A stretch of DNA of 16,204 bases from Flavobacteriales bacterium (GTDB taxonomy: Bacteria; Bacteroidota; Bacteroidia; Flavobacteriales_D; Sanyastnellaceae). Below the pieces are notes generated by a model. That model ran no database searches. It saw nothing but the letters and a program-made list of their open reading frames with translations, and was not told the DNA's origin. The stretch is taken from contig JAPKBK010000015.1 of NCBI GenBank assembly GCA_028823435.1, positions 1-16,204 on the forward strand, given 5' to 3'. A program made the translations under genes and the position numbers. Each line of letters begins with the position of its first letter. Position 1 is the first letter of the stretch. This document shows positions 7,406-13,853 of this stretch, piece by piece.

Positions 7406-8072
7406 GAACGGCTGCACCCACTACTTTTCGCCCTTGTTTTTCTAAAATATCTCTACATGCCCTTAGCGTTGCGCCAGTCGTCAAAACATCATCCACAAGT
7501 ATGACAGGACGTTGCGCTGACAAAACTTTGTGGTCGAATCCATAGGTCTGTTTTAAAGCTTCTCCACGACCTTGTCTACTTGATCCCGTTAAAGATTTTC
7601 CATGCTGTACCCGAATGAGGGCGCCAGTATCAACCTCGACTCCCCAAACCTCGGCCATGCCATCTGCAAAAAGCTGTGCTTGGTTATATCCGCGCTGTAA
7701 TCTTCTTTTCCAATGAATGGGAACAGGCGTCAAAACAGATCCACTCGGAGGAGGAGGCCACCTGCGCGCCATCCAACTTCCAAGTATCTTGATGCATTTC
7801 GGGTCCCCTCCGTATTTGCATCTGTGGATTATGGCGCTTGTTCCTGACTCCCGAAGTCGGAAACCCACTGCGATCCACTCCGCATAAAACCGTTCTCGAA
7901 ACAACGTTACAGAAGTCTCGTCTGACTCGAAAATCCCCCAGTCCATGACACAAAAACTGCACACGCCAGCAACATGGGCTTCAAACGGAATAGGTTTGGC
8001 GCACGTGAGACAAGTCAGGGGCGCTATCCCCTCGAGTAAAGCTTGACTTAGAAATTTTCTCGTAAAAATCAT
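7392..8072 (-). CDS. comF: ComF-family phosphoribosyltransferase-like protein
   Basis: A 226-residue protein of the ComF/GntX family, implicated in natural transformation in several bacteria; its biochemical role is not well defined. An N-terminal zinc-ribbon-like knuckle has two CxxC pairs (C21/C24 in LTCLTC and C38/C41 in GVCSFC). The middle has VPIHWKRRLQRGYNQAQLFA (117-136), a hallmark of the family. The C-terminal PRTase core has the PRPP-binding loop VILVDDVLTTGAT (190-202). The open frame extends upstream to 8345 but would run antisense through the start of the DUF72 gene. The ATG at 8072 places the zinc knuckle at the usual distance from the N-terminus. It is divergent from DUF72 (71-base gap) and ends 28 bases before fRMsr. 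Confidence 0.92.
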   Translation of the reverse strand: MIFTRKFLSQALLEGIAPLTCLTCAKPIPFEAHVAGVCSFCVMDWGIFESDETSVTLFRERFYAEWIAVGFRLRESGTSAIIHRCKYGGDPKCIKILGSWMARRWPPPPSGSVLTPVPIHWKRRLQRGYNQAQLFADGMAEVWGVEVDTGALIRVQHGKSLTGSSRQGRGEALKQTYGFDHKVLSAQRPVILVDDVLTTGATLRACRDILEKQGRKVVGAAVLAMA

Positions 8073-8143
8073 CACACCAATAACCGAATGAATATCGTGG
8101 GTTTCATCGTGTAATTCACAAGTGTAGGAGTTAGATTCGTAGC

Positions 8144-9055
8144 GTGAAGTTTGGAAAACTAGATACACCTCAGGAACTTGAAGGCATAGACTGGACGTTG
8201 CCCGAATGCCAAATTGAGTGGAGGACGACTGAAAAAAACGACAATCCAAGTCAGGTTTTAACTGCTGTAAGGGCGGGGGGTACAATGTGGACTGTGAGGC
8301 CTTGGAGAGGCAAGGTCTATCCTGAGAAAGATCCGATGCGAACATGGGCCGGTCATTACGGAAGACAATTTGGTTCGCTTGAATTTAATGCGACGCACTA
8401 TAGAATTTACTCCCCTGAAAAGATGGCCGCATGGGCTGATGAAATGCCGGATGGTTTTATCTTCTGCCCCAAGTTTCCCGCAATAATCTCTCATTACAGA
8501 CGGTTTGGAAATTGTGAGGGTCCGACAGACGATTTTATTGCTGGAATCTCAGCACTTGGAAACAAACTTGGCACTGCATTTTTACAACTTCCCCCACATT
8601 ACGCACCCAAGCACAGTGAGAAACTTGTGGCATATTTAAAAGCGTGGCCGAGGGACTTAAAAATGGCCATTGAATTTCGTCACCCGGAATGGTTTGCGGG
8701 AGGCAAAGATGCCGAGATGATGTGGCAACTGTTGTCAGAACTTGGCATAGGTGCCGTAATTAGCGATACCGCAGGCAGGCGAGATGCATTACACATGAGG
8801 CTGACCACAAAATTCTTAATCGTCAGGTTTGGAGGATACGATGGGCACACATCTGATGAGGAAAGGTTAAAGCTTTGGACCAAAAGAATCTCTCAGCTTA
8901 CAAAAAACGGGACGCCTCTTGAATCATTCGACTTGCTGGTACATACCACCGACAGTGTCCAAACGCCCGAAACATGTCGCCTGTTTTCAAAACTAATGAA
9001 GGAAACGTGTGGCTTAAAAATCAAGACCCCGAAAGAGATCTTATCGTCTGACTAG
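8144..9055 (+). CDS. DUF72 (YecE-like) TIM-barrel protein
   Basis: A 303-residue member of the DUF72 family, cytoplasmic, with a predicted TIM-barrel fold and no established activity. Recognisable blocks are the N-terminal MKFGKLD...IDWTLP (1-20), typical of Bacteroidota members, WRGKVYP (54-60), FGSLEFNATHYRIYSPEKMAAWADEMPDGFIFCPKFP (split: FGSLEFNATHYRIY at 76-89 and GFIFCPKFP at 104-112), LGTAFLQLPPHY (142-153) and AIEFRHPEWF (175-184). The start is GTG at 8144; it yields the conserved N-terminus and no upstream ATG does better. A TAGGAG lies about 13 bases upstream, rather far for a ribosome-binding site. The stop TAG overlaps the secA stop on the other strand. Confidence 0.9.
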   Translation: MKFGKLDTPQELEGIDWTLPECQIEWRTTEKNDNPSQVLTAVRAGGTMWTVRPWRGKVYPEKDPMRTWAGHYGRQFGSLEFNATHYRIYSPEKMAAWADEMPDGFIFCPKFPAIISHYRRFGNCEGPTDDFIAGISALGNKLGTAFLQLPPHYAPKHSEKLVAYLKAWPRDLKMAIEFRHPEWFAGGKDAEMMWQLLSELGIGAVISDTAGRRDALHMRLTTKFLIVRFGGYDGHTSDEERLKLWTKRISQLTKNGTPLESFDLLVHTTDSVQTPETCRLFSKLMKETCGLKIKTPKEILSSD

Positions 9056-12000
9056 CCGTGACACTTCTTATACTTCTTCCCTGAACCACATGGGCAAGGA
9101 GAATTGGGCTGAACTTTCTTCTCTGTTCGAATAGGAGCTACAGGCTTGGGACGGGCTTGTCCCTGAGACATGCTCGGTTGGCCAGGAGAAATCGAACCGC
9201 CTCTTGGAGCGCCTCCAGCCAAATTTTGCTGAGCGATGTTTTGCACCCCTGCTTTTGAGGTCGTACCCAAAGGCGTCGCGGCTTGCCTTTTTGCTTGGCG
9301 AGCAGGCTGTTCACCTGTGTTTGTGGGGATCGTACATTTCATCAAGAAGGATGCAACCTCAGCATTTATCTTTTGGATCATCTGCTTGAAAAGCTCATAT
9401 GACTCAAACTTGTAAATTAAAAGGGGATCTTTCTGTTCGTGGCGGGCATGCTGAACATTTGTTCGAAGGTCATCCATAGATCTGAGATGCTCTTTCCAAT
9501 GTTGATCAATGATAACAAGGACAATTTGCTTCTCCAACGTTTTCATGACACTCTGCCCCTCAGTCGCTACACTCTCATGAATGTTTGCACTTATTTGAAT
9601 CGTCTTACGACCATCTGTAAACGGAACGAGGATATTCTCGAAGTCGTTTGTGTCATCGTCGTGTACTTTTTGAATTACAGGATGGGCCCTTCTCGCCAAT
9701 TCTGCAATTTTATCTCTGTAGTGTGCTTCCGATTTTTTATAGCACATATAAACCAAATCATCTGTGCTTGACGATTCAAATTCTCTTTCAGAAACCGGAG
9801 CTTCCATGCCGAAATTAGAAATCATTGCAAATCGAAAGCCGTCATAATCTTTATTTAGGTGTGTCGAATCTACATTTCCCTCCACCAATTCAAAGAACAT
9901 ATTTGCAATATCAGTCCTGATTCTGTCTCCCTTCAGTGCATTTCTTCTGCGCTTGTAAATCACTTCACGTTGCGCATTCATCACGTCGTCATACTCAAGA
10001 AGACGCTTGCGAATCCCGAAATTGTTTTCCTCTACTTTCGTCTGGGCACGCTCAATAGATTTCGAGATCATTTTGTGCTGAATGACTTCGCCGTCTTTAT
10101 GCCCCATTCGATCCATCATCTTCGCAACGCGATCGGAGCCGAAAAGACGCATGAGATCATCTTCTAAAGACGCATAAAACTGAGACGAACCTGGGTCTCC
10201 TTGACGTCCGGATCGACCTCTAAGTTGTCTGTCTACACGTCGTGAGTCATGACGTTCAGTTCCGACAATGGCAAGACCACCATCTTTTTTCACTTGTTGA
10301 CTCAACTTAATGTCTGTACCACGACCAGCCATGTTCGTGGCAATCGTAATGGTCCCTGCTTGACCCGCGCGTGTGACGACTTCGGCCTCCTGCTGATGAC
10401 GTTTTGCATTCAGAACTTGGTGATCCAGTCCGCGCATATCAAGCATTCTAGAAAGCAATTCTGACACTTCGACTGTTGTGGTTCCGACAAGAACTGGACG
10501 ACCAGCTTTACTCAAAATGGACACATGGTCAATGACAGAATTGTACTTCTCCCGCTTTGTTTTGTATACGAGGTCTTCTTTATCGTCTCTTGCAATAGGT
10601 CTGTTCGTAGGAATGACCTTTACATCTAATTTATAAATATCCCAAAACTCGCCTGCCTCAGTCTCCGCAGTACCTGTCATCCCAGCCAGCTTGTGATACA
10701 TCCTGAAGAAATTCTGCAGGGTGACTGTCGCATAGGTCTGTGTTGCTGCTTCAATTTTTACGTTTTCCTTTGCCTCTATCGCTTGGTGAAGTCCGTCTGA
10801 ATAACGACGACCGTCCATAATACGACCTGTTTGCTCATCGACAATCTTCACCTTGTTATCCATGATCACGTACTCGATGTCCATTTCAAATAACGTGTAT
10901 GCTTTCAGCAGTTGATTCATGGAATGGATCCGTGATGATTTCACCCCGTAATCTTGCATGACCTCTTGCTTCTTTGCAAGCTTGTCGTCATCAGATGCAG
11001 AAGAGTTATCGACGTTTACAAGCTCTGTCGCAATGTCTGGCATTGTGAAGAAAGCATCGTCATCCATCCCTTGCGTTAGAAAGACGATTCCTTTTTCTGA
11101 AAGTTCAATCTGATTCTGTTTCTCGTCAATCACAAAGAAAAGTTCGGCATCTGCCTTGTGCATTTCCTTTTGATTATCTGAAAGATAAATCGCCTCAACT
11201 TTAAGAAGCAATTGACGCATGCCTTCATTGCTGAGAAACTTAATCAGCGGCTTGGACTTAGGAAGTCCACGGAACGCTCTGTAAAGCGCAAGTCCCGCAA
11301 TTTCTTTTTCACTTTTTGACAGATTGTCCTTTAAAAGATTCTTCGCCTCGAGCAAGAAGGCCTGAACTGCTTTTTGCTGAACCTGAAGAAGCTTAACAAC
11401 CATCGGCTTTAGGGCTTCAAATTCCTGCTCATCCCCTTTGGGAGTGGGTCCACTAATAATAAGCGGCGTTCTCGCTTCGTCAATAAGTACCGAGTCTACC
11501 TCATCCACAATGGCATAGTGATGTCGGCGCTGTACAAGCATCTCTGGCTTTTGGGCCATGTTGTCTCTCAAGTAATCAAATCCAAACTCGTTGTTTGTAC
11601 CAAACGTGATGTCACACTTATATGCCTCTCGACGCGCCTCACTGTTTGGTTGATGCCTGTCAATACAATCTACTGTCAAACCATGGAATTCATAAATAGG
11701 TCCCATCCACTCCGAATCTCTGCGTGCCAAATAATCATTCACCGTCACAAGATGAACACCTCTGCCTGTGAGCGCATTCAAGAAGACTGGAAGTGTCGCC
11801 ACAAGCGTTTTTCCTTCACCTGTATGCATCTCAGCAACACTGCCTCGATGTAAAGCGACGCCACCCACGAGCTGTACATCGTAGTGAACCATGTCCCAAG
11901 CAACATCAGTGCCTGCTGCTTTCCAATGTTTTGACCAATACGCTTTGTCTCCCCTTATGGATACCATATCACGAGATGCAGCGATGTCTTTGTCAAAATC

Positions 12001-12402
12001 CAAAGCGGTGACCTCGATATCCTCTTCAGCAGAAAAGCGTTTTGCCGTTTCTTTCATGATTGCAAACGCTTCTGGAAGAATTTCTGCCAAAACAACTTCG
12101 AGCTGCGTATTGATTTCGTCTTCGAGTTTGTCAACGCTATCAAAAACGGCTTCTTTCGCATCGAGGTTTGACTCGGGCATAGATGCAGCCTGTTCGAGTA
12201 AAGTATCAATTTCATTTTGCAATCCCGAGACAAAATCTGTTATCCGAGAACGCAGCAGTGATGTTTTCGCACGAAGTTCATCTGCAGAAACAGACAGAAG
12301 TTCCTTTTCGGCGATCAGTATTTCATCGACGATTGGCTGAATTTCTTTCAGGTCACTTGATGATTTGTCACCAAGAAATATTTTTAAAAGCCCTTTAAGC
12401 AT
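9052..12402 (-). CDS. secA: Preprotein translocase ATPase SecA
   Basis: The motor ATPase that pushes unfolded preproteins through SecYEG at the inner membrane. The 1,116 residues match the long Bacteroidota form, which has a large insertion around the preprotein cross-linking region (roughly residues 340-500 here). Walker A is MHTGEGKT with K198. The DEAD-type Walker B is VDEVDSVLIDEAR starting near D300. The second ATPase half has TNMAGRGTDIKL and the arginine-rich QLRGRSGRQGDPGS. The C-terminal zinc-binding tail is CPCGSGKKYKKCHG (C1103, C1105, C1114, H1115), preceded by a proline/glutamine-rich linker. The frame is open to a GTG at 12423, but ATG 12402 gives the normal start MLKGLLKIFLGDK. 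Its last four bases overlap the convergent DUF72 gene; it is divergent from nrdB. Confidence 0.98.
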   Translation of the reverse strand: MLKGLLKIFLGDKSSSDLKEIQPIVDEILIAEKELLSVSADELRAKTSLLRSRITDFVSGLQNEIDTLLEQAASMPESNLDAKEAVFDSVDKLEDEINTQLEVVLAEILPEAFAIMKETAKRFSAEEDIEVTALDFDKDIAASRDMVSIRGDKAYWSKHWKAAGTDVAWDMVHYDVQLVGGVALHRGSVAEMHTGEGKTLVATLPVFLNALTGRGVHLVTVNDYLARRDSEWMGPIYEFHGLTVDCIDRHQPNSEARREAYKCDITFGTNNEFGFDYLRDNMAQKPEMLVQRRHHYAIVDEVDSVLIDEARTPLIISGPTPKGDEQEFEALKPMVVKLLQVQQKAVQAFLLEAKNLLKDNLSKSEKEIAGLALYRAFRGLPKSKPLIKFLSNEGMRQLLLKVEAIYLSDNQKEMHKADAELFFVIDEKQNQIELSEKGIVFLTQGMDDDAFFTMPDIATELVNVDNSSASDDDKLAKKQEVMQDYGVKSSRIHSMNQLLKAYTLFEMDIEYVIMDNKVKIVDEQTGRIMDGRRYSDGLHQAIEAKENVKIEAATQTYATVTLQNFFRMYHKLAGMTGTAETEAGEFWDIYKLDVKVIPTNRPIARDDKEDLVYKTKREKYNSVIDHVSILSKAGRPVLVGTTTVEVSELLSRMLDMRGLDHQVLNAKRHQQEAEVVTRAGQAGTITIATNMAGRGTDIKLSQQVKKDGGLAIVGTERHDSRRVDRQLRGRSGRQGDPGSSQFYASLEDDLMRLFGSDRVAKMMDRMGHKDGEVIQHKMISKSIERAQTKVEENNFGIRKRLLEYDDVMNAQREVIYKRRRNALKGDRIRTDIANMFFELVEGNVDSTHLNKDYDGFRFAMISNFGMEAPVSEREFESSSTDDLVYMCYKKSEAHYRDKIAELARRAHPVIQKVHDDDTNDFENILVPFTDGRKTIQISANIHESVATEGQSVMKTLEKQIVLVIIDQHWKEHLRSMDDLRTNVQHARHEQKDPLLIYKFESYELFKQMIQKINAEVASFLMKCTIPTNTGEQPARQAKRQAATPLGTTSKAGVQNIAQQNLAGGAPRGGSISPGQPSMSQGQARPKPVAPIRTEKKVQPNSPCPCGSGKKYKKCHG

Positions 12403-12406
12403 TGTG

Positions 12407-12414
12407 CAAAAGTA
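12407..12414 (-). promoter_or_regulatory. Candidate -7 element for secA
   Basis: On the minus strand TACTTTTG followed by C matches TAnnTTTG exactly. It ends only 4 bases before the secA ATG at 12402, so transcription from it would begin at or beside the start codon. No TTG is present at the expected -33 distance, so chance is a real possibility. Confidence 0.3.
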
Positions 12415-12563
12415 CGCAACCACTGCCCCACATAGACCTCGATTGAATCATGCTTTTATCGTCAGAAAGAATCGTGCCAAAAAAACAGTGGATTTGGTCA
12501 AAACCGCCATCTGTTCATCCTAACAAACACCTCCTTAACATCTGACAGACAGCGACTTCGTAT

Positions 12564-12591
12564 TAGTTATTAACAAGAGTGTTAAAAACTA
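12564..12591. repeat. 11-bp inverted repeat upstream of nrdB
   Basis: The left arm TAGTTATTAAC (12564-12574) and right arm GTTAAAAACTA (12581-12591) are reverse complements with one mismatch, separated by 6 bases (AAGAGT). It lies 25 bases upstream of the candidate nrdB -33 element and has no T-run after it, so it reads better as an operator than as a terminator. The binding protein is unknown. Confidence 0.5.
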
Positions 12592-12615
12592 CATGTAAAT
12601 GTGAATGAAATAGGC

Positions 12616-12646
12616 TTGCGTATATGAGGGTCTAAACGTTTCTTTG
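12616..12646 (+). promoter_or_regulatory. Candidate promoter for nrdBA
   Basis: TTG at 12616-12618 is followed after 20 bases by TTTCTTTG (12639-12646), one mismatch from TAnnTTTG. Transcription would start near 12651-12653. That places the upstream ATG at 12649 outside the message and supports a start at 12727 or 12829. Confidence 0.4.
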
Positions 12647-12726
12647 AGATGTCGATAAAGACCCCCTCTGTGAGGTCTTGTAGACACCCGAAACTGTATT
12701 CATTAGCGCCTTTAAAGTCAATAGAC

Positions 12727-13806
12727 ATGGACCAACCCACCTCTAATATTAACGATCTCGAAAACGAGAAGACAACAAACGTAATTGACACTCAAACCGC
12801 GATTGAAGAGGTCTTACCCGAAAACACCATGGTGACTGAACCCATTTTAACAGACAATCCGAACCGATTTGTTTTGTTTCCTATTGAGCATGATGATATT
12901 TGGGCTGAATACAAAAAACAAGAAGCGAGCATATGGACCGCAGAGGAGATTGATTTGTCTTCGGATCTTGTAGATTGGAATGACAAACTGAATGACGACG
13001 AGCGTTTCTTCATTAAAAACGTTCTCGCTTTCTTCGCTGCGTCTGATGGTATTGTCAATGAAAATTTAGCTGAGAACTTTGTTTCAGAAGTTCAGTACAC
13101 CGAGGCAAAATTCTTCTATGGTTTCCAAATAATGATGGAAAACATTCACTCCGAGACTTACTCGCTTTTGATTGACACATACATTCAAGATCGTGAGGAG
13201 AAAAACAAACTCTTTAACGCGATTGAAACGCTGCCGTTTGTAAAGACAAAAGCAGAATGGGCATTAAGATGGATTGACAATGGTAGTTTTGCAGAACGTC
13301 TCGTAGCCTTTGCCGCTGTAGAAGGTATTTTCTTCAGTGGAAGTTTTTGCTCCATTTTTTGGCTGAAGAAACGTGGCCTTATGCCTGGACTCACCTTCTC
13401 AAACGAGCTTATTTCTCGTGACGAAGGCATGCATTGCGACTTTGCTTGCCTCCTGTACAACAATCACCTCGTCAACAAGCTTCCTAAAGCCACTGTTCAG
13501 AAAATCATTACAGATGCAGTAGACATGGAGAAAGAGTTTGTGACAGAAGCGCTCCCTGTTCGCCTCATTGGAATGAATGCCGATCTCATGCAGCAATACA
13601 TTGAGTTTGTGGCTGACAGATTGCTTGTAGAACTCGGAAACGAAAAAATCTACAACACAACAAACCCATTTGACTTTATGGATATGATTTCACTTCAAGG
13701 AAAAACCAATTTCTTCGAGAAAAGAGTGGGTGAATACCAAAAAGCTGGCGTGATGAATCATGGATCTGAAGACGCGAAAAGCTTCAGTATTGACGCTGAC
13801 TTTTAA
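12727..13806 (+). CDS. nrdB: Class I ribonucleotide reductase, small (beta) subunit
   Basis: This subunit holds the di-iron/tyrosyl radical cofactor and passes the radical to NrdA, making deoxyribonucleotides. With the 12727 start it has 359 residues. Metal ligands fit D107 (FFAASDGIVNENL), E138 and H141 (MENIHSETY), E199 (AAVEGIFF), and E233/H236 (SRDEGMHCDF); the radical tyrosine is Y145. The C-terminus FSIDADF is almost the same as that of animal R2, the tail that docks on R1. Three starts are possible: 12649, 12727 and 12829. The first 26 codons of the longest frame look non-coding and overlap the candidate promoter. Start 12829 (MVTEPILTDNP) would give 325 residues, the common length for related bacteria. 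Start 12727 adds 34 mostly acidic/polar residues. There is no ATP-cone in this subunit. nrdA follows after 47 bases. Confidence 0.95.
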   Translation: MDQPTSNINDLENEKTTNVIDTQTAIEEVLPENTMVTEPILTDNPNRFVLFPIEHDDIWAEYKKQEASIWTAEEIDLSSDLVDWNDKLNDDERFFIKNVLAFFAASDGIVNENLAENFVSEVQYTEAKFFYGFQIMMENIHSETYSLLIDTYIQDREEKNKLFNAIETLPFVKTKAEWALRWIDNGSFAERLVAFAAVEGIFFSGSFCSIFWLKKRGLMPGLTFSNELISRDEGMHCDFACLLYNNHLVNKLPKATVQKIITDAVDMEKEFVTEALPVRLIGMNADLMQQYIEFVADRLLVELGNEKIYNTTNPFDFMDMISLQGKTNFFEKRVGEYQKAGVMNHGSEDAKSFSIDADF

Positions 13807-13853
13807 GTGAATTTTTTTTTTGAATTGCCTGAACCACCCTCAAGATATTTGTC

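Larger units (their letters stand above)
12403..12726. other. Divergent intergenic region between secA and nrdB
   Basis: These 324 bases hold no convincing gene. The small frames crossing them have no family resemblance. The region must carry the control of both secA (leftward) and the nrdBA operon (rightward). It contains a -7-like element next to secA (12407-12414), an AT-rich 11-bp inverted repeat (12564-12591), and a candidate nrdB promoter (12616-12646). I see no sequence matching the NrdR-box pattern (16-bp palindromes in tandem). Confidence 0.7.

Noticed and set aside
8073..8345. Upstream extension of comF to 8345
   Set aside because: It would run antisense through the conserved start of the DUF72 gene; the extra residues show no family resemblance, and the ATG at 8072 gives the normal ComF length.
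12403..12726. NrdR boxes or a cobalamin riboswitch in front of nrdB
   Set aside because: No tandem 16-base palindromes of the NrdR type and no B12-box-like sequence could be found by eye.
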